A stretch of 64,000 bases of DNA from Hydractinia symbiolongicarpus (GCF_029227915.1 NC_079886.1:19318501-19382500); one strand, 5' to 3'. Numbered from the stretch's first letter, positions 47,270-58,299 are shown. Numbers and translations: made by a program. The notes: generated from the sequence alone by a model not told the origin.

Positions 47270-49130
47270 ATACAGACATTCTATTTATCTATGCAGAATA
47301 ATTACATATACGGTGTGTACAGTATAATTAAGCGCTTATACAGCTACTTATACGATATAAATCTTTTCACTTTCCTTCGTTATCGATCTCCCCATAGCTA
47401 TCTATATTTACATAGATCAACATAAAGTTGTGCTTCAATTAAAATCAAGAAATAGAACAAGAAACGATTTTGCAAAAAAATTATAATTTTACTGTAGGTA
47501 GTAGTACATATATATGTCGTATATATTATTAAACAACAAAACTATTCTGGTTTCAAGAAAAAAAAACATAATGTAAAGAACACAAAGAAGCTTTTAACGG
47601 CTAATTATACTAGGCGTAGCATCTAATTATCCTGCATCAGCTAACTATATATTGTTACAGGTTAATTATCAGTTCACCGGCTGCTCAGTGCAAGCAACAA
47701 TAAACTTTTATCACGTTTCGACAACATGTCTTTTTATCTGATAGAAGTAGCCCCACAAAGTGTCATTTGGAAGTTATTTTTAGCCCCCTTTTTTCCAATA
47801 AGAACAGCAGTTTGGTGTCCAGTCATGGAAGAACTACACAAGGCAGGATAAAGGTTTTTTGTTGCTTGCTCTTTAAGAAAAAAGGCACTCTAATCAAACC
47901 ACTATTTTGTGCAGCTAGCTCCATAGCTAGCTAGCAAGTAAGTAATTTCATGACTATCAAAAGAGGTATGTCAGCACCAATCTAAAGGAGATCCAAGTCA
48001 GCACAAAAAATTGAGATAGCTAGCTGGCAACCACACCTTTCTCATTTAGCTATATATAAACTAATTCTTACCTGATAAAATAATATATATAAACTACATA
48101 CATCAGGATGAAGGGCAGCTGTTCAGAATAAACATGTTAATGACGCCATCAAAATTCGTTTATCCCTATATTTGGCAGGAATATACATATTTGGCAGATA
48201 GAGTAACAATGTGTTCCAGGATGTGTGAATGTATATTATACGTTAAATGAAAACACATCTGCGACAATATTTCGAATGTATTTCTATCAAGTCAGTAAAA
48301 AGTATTTTACAAGTTCACGTTTATATAGGCTGCGGGAATTACAATGAAAATTAATTACGCAAGGGTATATTCAAACTAAGGGTCACAATTTCTATAATAA
48401 GAGTTAGTAAAGGTATCAAAAGACTATTGATGTAACTTAAAATAGGTATGAATGATTAAAATAGTACTGGTGCGTAGTGCATACATAATTACAATTTTTA
48501 ATAAAATCTGTAAAAGTATATACATATTTACAAAAGTTTTTAAAAAAAGACGTAAAGAATAATAAATTGAAAAGTTCTCTGCCCGGTCGAACTATTACAA
48601 ATACAATTACATTATACTAACAGTTATAAATTAATGTATCCCGCTCCCTTCTTAGTAATCAAAGCGGAGACACTACATCACAAACACAAACAGTTGAATT
48701 AATTTAGATATATACGGAACATAGGTACTCTAACAGATAAATAGTTTACAAAATGAAACTGGAAAATCTCTTAGTAAAATTAAAATAGAGGTAGGTTCTC
48801 CTACAATATGTCCAAAGCAATTAAGCTTGGTATAAACTACCTAAAAATTAAGGTTTCAACACCGCGGTGGAGACCTAAGTACAAATTATCCGGAAAAAAA
48901 ATTAAAAAAAAATTAAAGCCTTTTTTTCAAAATAATTATTTTTTTTCAAATTAAAATTAAATCTAACTAGAATATTATATTGCTCCAAAAACTTCAGTTT
49001 CGTCATGATAATTTAATACTCTATCTGCATATCCTTATTTAAAAAGCATAGAACCATTATGAAATTTTGGATGACGTCATGATTATGATAATCTTTTATG
49101 AAATTCGGGAAAGGTTTATTATACAAGTGT
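47270..49130. other. Intergenic, no supported gene
   Basis: AT-rich non-coding DNA. Nothing beyond short low-complexity runs is supported. Confidence 0.45.
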
Positions 49131-49139
49131 ATCCGGTCC

Positions 49140-49250
49140 TTAATAGAAACGTTCTTGCGCTAAACACTCAATATGATTAACTCTAAGGTCAGAAATTAGC
49201 GTAAAAACTAATGCGATTTAACGCCAATGGAAACCAACCTTAAGAATAAT
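49140..49250. repeat. Dispersed repeat, copy a
   Basis: About 100 bases here (CACTCAATATGATTAACTC, then GGTCAGAAATTAGCG, then AATGGAAACCAACC) recur in the same orientation at 53965-54055. This suggests a dispersed repeat of unknown type. Confidence 0.7.
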
Positions 49251-49657
49251 CCCCGCTTATAGTGTTATTTTATTTAACTCATTCTCAACAAATTTGCTTT
49301 TTATTTATTTGTTTATCTATTAAATATTTTACAAAGAGGTCCTATTTATGATTTGCAGCGTGATGTAAGTTTTAAATTTGCATCGTAAACAATAGACATG
49401 TGTTGGAGTTATTAATAATTAATGTTGATAAATATTTGCACAAGATTTTAAGATGCACAAGATTTTAAACAATATGATAAATGCGAAAACAGTGTTAAAC
49501 ACTTAGGTGAACAAAAGCAGAATAATTGGAGAGCGGATCTTCAAAGAGAAGACAGTTTTTAATCCAGTTCACATATGAATACACCACACTGTTTTCACTT
49601 TATATTCGTTCAGGTTACAAGTGTAAAAAGATGCACACCATTGTTGATTAAAAAATC

Positions 49658-49880
49658 TACGGAGGCCGAGAAGGGTCAACCCACAAATATATTTCAAATC
49701 CACAAATATATTTCAAATCAGTAACAGAATTTTTTTGAAATCCGAAAATATAATTCAAATTCACAAATATATTTCAAATCCACAAATATATTTCGAATCT
49801 GCATAAATATTCCAAATCCACAAATGTTTTTCAAATACGCAAAATTATTTCAAATCCATAAATATATTTTAAAAATCCAA
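49658..49880. repeat. Left TIR and subterminal 19-mer repeats of the transposon
   Basis: After the TIR, about nine degenerate copies of CCACAAATATATTTCAAAT follow in tandem or near-tandem. The right end (51780-51940) has the inverted counterpart. Such subterminal arrays often serve as transposase binding sites, which is inferred here. Confidence 0.8.
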
Positions 49881-49941
49881 ATATCCCAGAGCCCTGTCCT
49901 GCATAAAGTCACATGTGCCCGAAATGATTTGTAAAATAAAC

Positions 49942-50421
49942 ATGGCAGACCGTTTCTGTTCGTCATGTGGGAAGAAAATCGAATTTTGTAGCGATTATTT
50001 CTGATCGTATTGTAGAAATAAAAAAAGATGTGGTTTTTAAAAGCAAGAAACAAATGTTGTATCTTTACATAGTAAAATATCTACGGAAAGTGTTGTTATT
50101 AACGTTGGAATTATGAGAGAGAATGGACAAGGACTGCTCCATTGTGTTAGAGGATCTAAGTTACCTGTGCGTATTGCTAGGGATGCCTCAACAGTTACTG
50201 TTTTGAAGGCCGCAAACAAAAAGCATGCAGACCATGACCAATTTTTCTGTGGGCTAGAAGAATATGTCTTGCTATACCCCGACCAGAAGGTGGTCGAAAT
50301 GATACCTGGGACAAAAACAGTTTTTACTATTGACAAATACAAAAAGGAGCTAGCTAAGCCATTTTCAAAAGTAAACCTTTATTTATGCAAAGGATACGAT
50401 GTACAATCGAACAGAAGATGA
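49942..50421 (+). pseudogene. Companion zinc-ribbon protein of the transposon, two stops
   Basis: One frame runs from the ATG at 49942 to the stop before 50421 but is cut by TGA (50002-50004) and TAA (50035-50037). It begins MADRFCSSCGKKIEFCSDYF, with TGA where the next cysteine of a C-x2-C pair is expected, and then SYCRNKK. This makes an N-terminal zinc ribbon with one knuckle broken. The rest is intact: VVINVGIMRENGQGLLH, VLLYPDQKVVEMIPGTKTVF, and YKKELAKPFSKVNLYLCKG. I believe this last type of domain recurs in animal genomes next to integrase-like genes. Its function is unknown, and its pairing with the transposase suggests an accessory role in DNA recognition. Confidence 0.6.
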
Positions 50422-50659
50422 AATGAGACGGATCATGCCCTTCGCAATTAATGATGGCTGTTGCTTCAGCAAGATTAAATTGCAACTTGCTATCTTTTGT
50501 TGATGTTATATTTTTTGTTATGTTGTGGTGAATTCCCACTTGAATGTTTTAAAGGCAAATAGCGTAGAAAATCTAGACAATTTTCTGAAAGAACTGGAAA
50601 CGGGCTCTAATTGTTCTGTTTGTTTTTTTTGTTTGTTTTTATCACAACTTTTACTATAT

Positions 50660-51754
50660 TTACATTAGCTTACAGAAGAAGTATGCATATATAAAAAAAC
50701 TATAGATAAAACTTTCTGGAAGATAAAACATTTCATCTGGTATTCCGCATACTTTGGCGTTCCTGGAATTTCTTATGGTGTGTGAATTCCACTCGTCTCT
50801 CATTTTATCTAACTCTGATTGTATTAAACAGGAATAGCAAAACCAAGCACATTCCATTTGAAAATGATCACCTAAACGAAGTGCGTCACTTTCAACCATA
50901 TCTTTAAAATAGACAATTACACAAGTTGGGTACGTTCGCTTAAAAGAAGACCATAAATTTTCAATCATTTGGTTAGACTGTGAAGTTCCATATTTATGTG
51001 CATTAACATCGTTATGAATAAGTGACTGGTAACTTGCCATTATACCATTTTCAGTACCACAATCAGTTCTCACTATATCTGGAGAAATTTTAAATTCGTC
51101 AAGAGCGTTTAGGGAAAAGGGAGCAGGTATTACAGGATTATTATTGGTACCACTAACTTTTAACCAAATGACTTTGCGGGAAAACCGTCTACACATCCAT
51201 GAATAGGGAATCCAAAAGGCTTCAACTTGTCATAGCCATTGGCGTAACATACAGCATTTGGGCCGGGTGAATTATATACTCTACGTATAAGTTTCCGTGC
51301 CTGTCTGTTATGAGAGCCTTTCGGATCGATTTCTCTAACAACTTTCATAACCTCGTCACGTTTTACTGAAACGCCGTGTATCACACGTAGCTTGTTCCAA
51401 ATGCTACGATAACCCTTGACTCCATATGTAATTAAAACTTCGGTTTCGATAACTCGACGAATTGAAGAATCCACGTCAGGTTTTTCATTCCTTTTTAAGC
51501 CCATCGCTCTTAGACGGCGTTTTAAAGTGCTGACACTGATATAAATCTCATGGTAATGTTTCAAATACATAACTATCTTTTTGTACTCGGTTCCCTTATT
51601 AAAGTAACATTTAATAACATCTTCCACATTTGTTGTGTGTTGCAGTTTCAGATTTTATTGCACGTCTTTCCATTCCACAATTAGGACAGAACAGCTCCAT
51701 TGAGTAGAATTCTCTTCCACAACGAAAACAGAAGCATGCACTTGCAGCCGCCAT
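50660..51754 (-). pseudogene. IS3/retroviral-integrase-like DDE transposase, frameshifted
   Basis: On the minus strand the order is as follows. A zinc ribbon from the ATG at 51754 (CFRCGREFYSMELFCPNCG) runs in its own frame to a stop at 51611. Next is a helix-turn-helix-like region (51627 on; HEIYISVSTLKRRLRAMGLK), then LITYGVKGYRSIWNKL. The DDE catalytic core carries its first acidic residue in GCVDGF, its second in VRTDCGTENG and the glutamate in NQMIENLW, about 33 residues after the second aspartate. C-terminal sequence continues to LPESF. The frame changes at the first junction (about 51620) and again within the GCVDGF motif near 51185, where one T seems to be missing. All three catalytic residues survive, so decay is slight. 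A short intron at the first junction is an alternative reading. Confidence 0.75.
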
Positions 51755-51962
51755 TATGCCATTATGGCCACGAGGAATCGCTGATCAAAATAATTTGTGG
51801 ATTTGTAATTATTTTCGGATTTGAAATATATATATGTGGATTTGATATATATTTTTGGATTTGAAGTATATTTTCGGATTTCAAAAAAATTCTGTTACTG
51901 ATTTGAAATATTGGATTTGAAATATATTTGTGGGTTGACCCTTCTCGGCTTCCGTAAAAATC

Positions 51963-53960
51963 AAATTTAGTTGCGTCACAGATCTTTATTGCAGATGTAT
52001 AGTGACTACCATAATCAATTTGTATGCCAGAAAATAAGGGTAAATTGATTTTATTTATTACAGAATTTTTCACTATTTCAACTGAAACATACAGCTTTCA
52101 CTGAGGCGTAGTGTTGTTATCAAAATTTTTTAATAACAGCACTAAGATTCTAGTGCTCGTTTCATTGTTTTTTTTTTAGATCAAGGTTGCCGACAGAAAT
52201 TTTAAGGGTGGTGCCACTTTTTAGAAAATTTATATGGCATTTGGACGTTTTAAAATGTGCTGCTAGCCCCCTTAAAACATTCAGTGATTTTTATAATAAT
52301 GATTTATGGAAAGGATCCTAATATTCCTGGACGATTTTTTTTTTCATTTTTCTCTGTCTCTCTTGCTTTCTCTTTTTCACTCTTCCTTCTTTCCTTCTTT
52401 CCTTCCTTCCTTCCTTCTTTCTTTCTCTCTTTCTTTCTTTTTTTTTAGTAGGAAAATTATTGGGGGACCTGTGCCCCCCCTGCCCCCCACCCGGCGGTTA
52501 TGGCACCAAGTGAACAAAAATTAATAGACTTATAAATCCTAAAATCTAACAAACTAACTGCCATAACGACAAAGAAATGACTATATTTTAATCCATATAT
52601 TATTGTGTTTGGATTGCTGGTTTCTGGTGCCTTACCTTCACTTCGTAATCCATTTTTTCTCCAATAATCTTAACAAGCAACCTCGTCCACAGGGTCTTGT
52701 GGCTCCTGAGCCGTTATTACGGAGTGGCCAACAATGACCCTGAAACAGGCTGGAGCATTTTTGTGTCACACACAAAAATGCTCAGATATACTGGACATTT
52801 TTGAAATTTCAAAGATTACAAGCAAGATTTAGAGATGGCGGGCGAAAAAAGACACAACGATAATGAAACTATTTTCTCGACATAAGCAAAATTGTCAGAA
52901 TATTACTAAGGTTTATTAAACTTGCTTAGCTTGATTGTTCAATATTGGCAAAAGGCTTTTAATTTAGAAAACGCTTTAAAAGTTTGTTTCCATTAAAATT
53001 AATGAGCTCAAGCTAGCTAGCTGGGCTGTGTACTATATAAGGTAGCTGCCTAGCTAGCTAACGTGACATCCTGAGAAAGCTTTACTCAACCACAAATTTA
53101 TAAAGGATATGTTAAATGGCTATTATTTTCCAGGTGGGTGATCTTGTTAAGAACACGTTAGAAATTGTAGAGGAAAATCTGGGTACTCTAGTTGCACACA
53201 AATTTTTCTAATATACACAACAAATTTTCCTATTGTTAAAATCAAAACTAAAAATAACAGGTTGCAGTGCTAAATTTATGGATTAATCTTGGATCCAGGT
53301 TAACATGCTTGACACTTTCTGATCATTTTCAACGAAAATGACTAATATTTGAATTCAGCATCAAAATTTATGAAATCTTTCATTTTTTTAAATTTATACT
53401 CTAACTAAACTGCCCCTATTAGTAGCAAAGCATTTAATGTTTTAAATGCTTTGTTACTGAAATGACTACCGATGCTTTTTCATAAAATGACTACACGATT
53501 CAACTGCAGTGAAAATGGTTCACTACTGTGGAATAATACAGTCAAACTCTTATAAAATTAAAAATCTAACAAATTTGTAAGTCATTTTCTCCAAAAGTTT
53601 TTTGTTTTATCTTTTAAAGTGGTCATAACCGAGATCTGAGAATAATAACTGTATTTCTACCAGTTCTAAAATGTAAACATTGGCCATGTTGTTCCCAATT
53701 AAATATATATAAACTGCCACGCCGACAAGAAACCGTTTTTTGCAGATTCATACTTAGAGATTTTGCAAAATCTTATTTTGTAAAAGGGACACTATTTGAT
53801 ATCATTAAACTATATAAATAATGGGTTGAGTTAAAGCTGGTTTATTACATACGTGCACTGCAGGTATTAATTCCAAAAATGCAATTTGTACTTGGCTACG
53901 ATATGTAAAAATATGCTGGTCCACCATAATAATCAATCACTGGCCTTTTCTATTTAACAA
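51963..53960. other. Intergenic with CT-rich tract
   Basis: No gene is supported. A polypyrimidine tract (TTCC/TTTC repeats) covers about 52375-52446 and generates spurious frames. Short AGCT-rich palindromes (CTAGCTAGC) lie near 53020-53060. Confidence 0.45.
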
Positions 53961-53964
53961 TATC

Positions 53965-54055
53965 GCGCTCAATACTCAATATGATTAACTCGCAGTTCAG
54001 AAATTAGCGCGAAAACATTACCGTGATTTTTAACGTCAGATGGAAACCAACCCCA
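53965..54055. repeat. Dispersed repeat, copy b
   Basis: This is the homologue of 49140-49250, with the same blocks (AATACTCAATATGATTAACTC, TTCAGAAATTAGCGCG, GATGGAAACCAACC) in the same order, diverged by several substitutions. Confidence 0.7.
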
Positions 54056-54059
54056 AAAT

Positions 54060-55220
54060 TTATCAAATTACATAAACTTGTTCATTAACAGCGGTAAATT
54101 TTCCCCTAAATCTTGCGATCTTCCTCTTTAACTTTCAGCTTTCTCCAGCGCAAATTCTTCTGCAGTATTGCACATACACTGACTTAATTTTTACACATTC
54201 GTTCGCTGTTGCTTACAGCTCTCTCTTTTCAGCCTCAACACTTCCATCTATTTTTTAAACTCCTACCTTTTGCAGTCTTTCCACTTGTTTAGGCCATAGC
54301 AACTGTCTTTATTCTATGTAGTTTTTATATCCCTTCAAATAAAGACGTTCTACTCTCAAAGTTTGTTTGAATCATTGTTTTGTTTACGTTTCATGTGTTT
54401 TTCTTAAATTTTGCACTTGAACTTTAAAGACATTAGCGCACTCACTCTCCGTGCTTAAAACCATGTTTTAGTATCGCCTTTAATAATTTCTTATCGCAGA
54501 AGGAGAGTGCTAGATGCGTCCGCATCTTCTAAGGGTTTGAGATGTGGTTGTTTTTGTCATGTTAAAATGGGTAAAATCGTAGATTTTCTGATTCAGAAAA
54601 AACAACCAGAGAATTACAAACATCGTTCCATCTAAATGCTATCGCTTAGAAGGCATTTTAGGTGACAATCGATCAGAAAATCTGCTGCATGTGTGCTGTG
54701 GTTGGCGACTGATGTTTTTTAAGTAAGTTTGGTGACTATTTTTTAAATGTTCAAACTTTACAAAAATTATTATGCGATAAATAGAGTATTCGTTCTAACA
54801 ATTTGTGTCACCTTTTAGTATTCTAAAGAATTAAGGCAAGCAATTATTCCTTTAACAATTTAGCTTTTTTAGCTGCCCTCGTGACGACGAGGAAAGCTGT
54901 AATGCTTGTTTGTTTGTTTTCTAAGGTATAAACATTGCGGCGTAAAGATAAATAGGACCGCTTTAAAGACCAACAATGTATGTATTTTTAAATGATATAC
55001 TTCGATGTCCGTCATCAGATTCGCATTATAAAAACAAATAAAGGGTTTAAAAACAGTTTTAAAAATATGCACAGCGTGCTAACAACACACACTATAGAAA
55101 AATCACACATAATTTTGATTTGATTATATTATAATATACATCATCCCTGAAGATATAAACGATATTTATATTTTGATACTAATCTGTGACTTTTTTATAT
55201 TCGTCTTTTATATTTAACTG
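54060..55220. other. Intergenic, no supported gene
   Basis: AT-rich DNA without a supported gene or repeat. Confidence 0.45.
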
Positions 55221-55224
55221 CAGT

Positions 55225-55400
55225 GGGGCAAGACATTATTACAAAGTAGGACAGCTCCGCAAATTACAAAGTGGGGCAACGATGAATTACAAAGTGGGGC
55301 AAAAGTTATTACAAAGTTGGGGAGGTATTACAAAGCGGGGCAAGATAATTACAAATTGGGGCAGATGTTACAAAGTGGGGCAATTATTACAAAGTGGGGC
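55225..55400. repeat. Imperfect minisatellite, motif TTACAAAGTGGGGCA
   Basis: About eight copies of ATTACAAAGTGGGGCA or close variants occur in 175 bases with variable spacers of 2-10 bases. Variants include AGTAGGAC, AGTTGGGG and AGCGGGGC. The array abuts the mini-Helitron tail at 55401. The 72-codon frame across it is an artefact of the repeat. Confidence 0.85.
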
Positions 55401-55502
55401 CTAACACCTGTCCTCTCTATACCGCATTGTGAGTGTCTCGCTACCTCCGCAGCTAAGCTGCCATTTTGCGCGGACAGATGTATACGGGTATTATAATATA
55501 GA
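55401..55502 (-). mobile_element. Truncated mini-Helitron in tandem
   Basis: On the minus strand it starts TCTATATTATAATACCCGTA at 55502, directly after the CTAG of the next unit. It continues GCGCAAAATGGCAGCTTAGC and GCAATGCGG-type sequence to GGACAGG, then breaks where the hairpin should start and runs into the minisatellite. Confidence 0.7.
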
Positions 55503-55624
55503 CTAGCCGTTAATCCACGGATAAGTCCACGGGGTCGCCCGTCCTTTATATATCGCAATTCGTGTTTCCGTAACCAGCGCGACTTTGCAGACACACAGAC
55601 AGACGACGCCTAATATTAAAGAGA
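55503..55624 (-). mobile_element. Mini-Helitron, 122 bp
   Basis: On the minus strand it starts TCTCTTTAATATTAGGCGTC and contains GTCTGTCTGTGTGTCTGCAA. It ends GGGCGACCCCGTGGACTTAT, CCGTGG, ATTAACGG and CTAG (55503-55506). It lies exactly between two other Helitron ends, so three elements of one orientation are joined head to tail. Confidence 0.82.
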
Positions 55625-56400
55625 CTAGCCGGCAAACCCGGCGTTGAAACGCCGGGGAAAGTCACAGGTCAAGGTGTGATCCGGTGTCTGTGGAGCGCTT
55701 AATAAGAACCGTGAACTGTGCCACAGGATGAGGTGGAGCGCGTAAATTAAGTGATGCACATACACCATTATAGTGTTGCGACTGTCACATATTTTTCCAA
55801 AAATAACTTTCCCGCAACAAAAGCTGAAATAAAAACAGAGTTTACAAACCGTTGTTACTCCATCATAGCAAAAAAAATTTGTCAATATTATTTTATTTTG
55901 CAGAAAAAATTTCAGTAAACGTTAAAAAATTAACTGGGACATGGGGCTAAGCACTTAGTACAGTTAAACAGAGTGAACAGGCGTGTAGGGACAATACCCC
56001 TTTGAAAAAAACTTTCTCGCAGACTCTATTTAAATAAAAACAGAAGAAACAGGCCATTGCTAACACAGGGTTGAGCGGTTAGTACAGGTAAACAGTGTTG
56101 CACATCCGTACAGGCATGATTCCCGAGAAAGTTTAAAAAGTAATTGTCAATGGGCTGCCCCCTTAATACAGGTAAACCACATCGCACATGTGCCTAGGCG
56201 TACCAGCCTTTTCCAAAAAAACAGTCCGTTGTTAACACTGAGCTTAGCGCTTAGTACAGGTAAAATGTGTCGCACGTGCCTAAAGTTTAATAGCCTTTCC
56301 CAAAATACTTCATTTTAAATAAAGACACAGGAAACAGACCGTCGTTTAACAACACGGGATAGGCACATATGGCACAGGTACTGCGTGTCTCATTAATAAA
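55625..56400 (-). mobile_element. Second Helitron family, 3' end plus internal minisatellite
   Basis: The minus-strand 3' end has a strong hairpin CCCCGGCGTTTCAACGCCGG, then GTTTGCCGG and CTAG (55625-55628). This is a different tail from the other family but the same architecture. Upstream (55930-56400) is an array of about five diverged units of roughly 80-125 bases, each containing CTTAGTACAGGTAAA or a variant (near 55958, 56085, 56163, 56252, 56372), with TCGCACRTGCC downstream in several. Where the 5' end lies is not clear. Confidence 0.65.
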
Positions 56401-56404
56401 CTTT

Positions 56405-57165
56405 TGACTTTTGCTAAAGTTTAAATTACAGTAAAGTAGTAGCTAACTACTCAAATGCATTTAGTATGAAAAGATTACGTAAAAATTCTGTTGCAGTTAA
56501 CTGTATTTGGTTACTTTTACATTTTAGCTAGAGTTGGCTAGGTAGTCACAACCAAGTAAAAATCAGATTGGCGAAAATAACACAAAAATCAGAAATGTTA
56601 GCTAACATCTACCTTGGTAGCCAGAATCTTAAAATTGGTTTTGTTTAAGATTAATATATGGCTAGAGAACGTGACAGTTAGAGGCAAATAAAACTAATAC
56701 AAAGCTTTAGGTGGCTGAATAGTAGCTTAGCTAGCTAGCTAACTATAAAGTATAGGTGAATAAACATTTAAACAAATAGAAAAAAATACCTGAAAGTAGT
56801 TTTAAAAGAAACTGCAATCTTGTTAGAATACAAATAGAAGTATCAGGACGAAAAAATAAAGCAAACAATTAAGAAACTTTTCTTTCTCTAGCAAATTATA
56901 CAATATTTTTTATTACATTATAATTATATAATGTATATATGCCTTGTACTGTATGCTACTACTGTTGTTCTACTACCGTTTTACAATATGTATACTGTAC
57001 CCAGAAAAAAATAAATATATATGAGATGATGAAGGTAATGTTACCGAAACACGCGGCTTGGTAGGTGGCCGTGATTGGCGGAAGTGAAGGCTTGTGCTGC
57101 TGGGCTTGAACCACCAACTGTGCTCGATCCTGTAGTGAGAGAAAAGGCAATTGCAAACTCGTCTC
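56405..57165. other. Intergenic, no supported gene
   Basis: AT-rich. At 57040-57135 a GC-richer block reads on the minus strand with a GGTTCAAGCCC string resembling a B box, but no A box or cloverleaf accompanies it. Confidence 0.4.
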
Positions 57166-57171
57166 ACTATC

Positions 57172-57244
57172 GGACCAATAGCTCAGTTGGCAGAGCAGTG
57201 GAGCGCTAACCCAATGGTCCCTGGTTCAAATCCCGCTCGGTCCA
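57172..57244 (+). tRNA. tRNA-like gene, distorted anticodon arm
   Basis: This 73-base unit has an acceptor stem GGACCAA/TCGGTCC-type pairing six of seven, a perfect D stem GCTC/GAGC with A box TAGCTCAGTTGGCAGAG, and a T arm CCTGG/CCCGC with loop TTCAAAT and a consensus B box. The anticodon arm (GTGGAGCGCTAACCCAA) does not form a normal 5-bp stem with a 7-base loop, so the anticodon cannot be assigned; GCT or CGC are possible. TTTT follows within about eight bases. It may be an active but unusual tRNA, a pseudogene, or the head of a SINE. Confidence 0.55.
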
Positions 57245-57570
57245 AGTTTTCCCTTTCGCCGATAGAGATCACCTCCACTTCTGAATATTGTATATATATA
57301 TATATGTATTTTAAGAGAAAGCGGCATAACTTTTGCCGGATGTCCGCCATTGTTGATGTTTAAATCATTTTAGTGCCTATAAGTGAGTTTTTTAGGGACC
57401 ATGACTTTTTGTTAACAAAATAACGGTGAATGAGAACGACGGCCGAATTTCCGTGAATTCTTCGACAGGTTAACGACTAGTCCAAAATAATTATCCGGTT
57501 GTTTAAGTTATTAATTGATTTGTTAATTTATTGATTTATTTTAAAATCTTTTATTTTTCACACTGATTAT
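57245..57570. other. Intergenic, no supported gene
   Basis: This stretch holds a TA-dinucleotide run near 57291-57305. No gene is supported. Confidence 0.45.
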
Positions 57571-57574
57571 TTAA

Positions 57575-58299
57575 CCCTATTCGGTGTAGGGGCGGATTCC
57601 CCCTCCTTCCCTGACAGTTTTTTTATTAACTCCTTATTGCTACGTTATATGGCTATGAAACCTACTGAGTTTCAATATTTATCTATTAGACACCTGCATG
57701 CCAAATTGTCAGGTCCCATACCTTTCAGAGGCTTTGATATTGGCCATTACTGGAAACTACCCCTAAAAATCTTTATAAAATCCTTATAATGGGGAAAATT
57801 TAATAACTTCTGTTGGGATTATCTCTGGAAGTTAAAACTTGCAACACAACTTTGTTTTATTAAGAAGAATCATTTTGCATAATTTGGACACGTGATTAAT
57901 CTGATTTTTCGATTTTGTCGGATTTTACCCGAAAATTGGAAAACCCCGGATTTTTGGGCAATTTTTTATGCGATCCACGTAAAAAACCGGAAAATATGTT
58001 AAATAAATTTTATTTAGCTTTCAGAAACTTCAAACAGAATGTAAAAATTCGCTCTGGAACAAAAGTAATCAAATTTTAAGCAGATAGTGGGATTTTTAAC
58101 AAATTTCAAGCTTCTGATGACGTCACAGAAAATGTGCTGATGCAAGCAGAGATTTATTTCTGAAATTTTGATCCTTTTATGACGTACTATAAGTGTGCCA
58201 AATTTGATTCAATTTGAACAACCCTATGAAATTGAGGGGGGGGGGGGGCGGATTCCACCCCCGGTCATAGTATGTTCGAAAACCCCGGACCGAATAGGG
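57575..58299. mobile_element. TTAA-flanked non-autonomous DNA transposon, 725 bp
   Basis: The ends are CCCTATTCGG at the left and CCGAATAGGG at the right, exact inverted repeats, each bordered by TTAA (57571-57574 and 58300-58303). TTAA target duplication with CCCT termini fits piggyBac-type elements; Kolobok also uses TTAA. Inside the ends, G-rich GGGGCGGATTCC recurs at both sides (57589 and 58247) in direct orientation, with a run of G at 58235-58247. It has no transposase. Confidence 0.82.

Larger units (their letters stand above)
49658..51956. mobile_element. TIR transposon with IS3/integrase-like transposase, 2.3 kb
   Basis: The termini are TACGGAGGCCGAGAAGGGTC and its inverted partner at 51956. 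They agree over more than 40 bases apart from one substitution and are flanked by the same six bases, AAAATC (49652-49657 and 51957-51962), a perfect 6-bp target duplication. Subterminal regions carry many copies of a CACAAATATATTTCAAATC-type repeat. Inside, a transposase is read from the minus strand and a companion protein from the plus strand, converging near 50550. IS3EU-type eukaryotic transposons have, as I recall, a DDE core of this kind; I make that assignment tentatively. Confidence 0.85.

Noticed and set aside
50037-50342. 101-codon minus-strand frame
   Set aside because: It is the antisense of the transposon companion protein, which has a recognisable domain on the plus strand.
52257-52524. 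Plus-strand frames rich in F, S and L
   Set aside because: They arise from the CT-rich tract at 52375-52446.
57151-57363. 70-codon frame over the tRNA-like gene
   Set aside because: The peptide IAQLAEQWSANPMVPGSNPA is a well-known artefact of translating tRNA genes.
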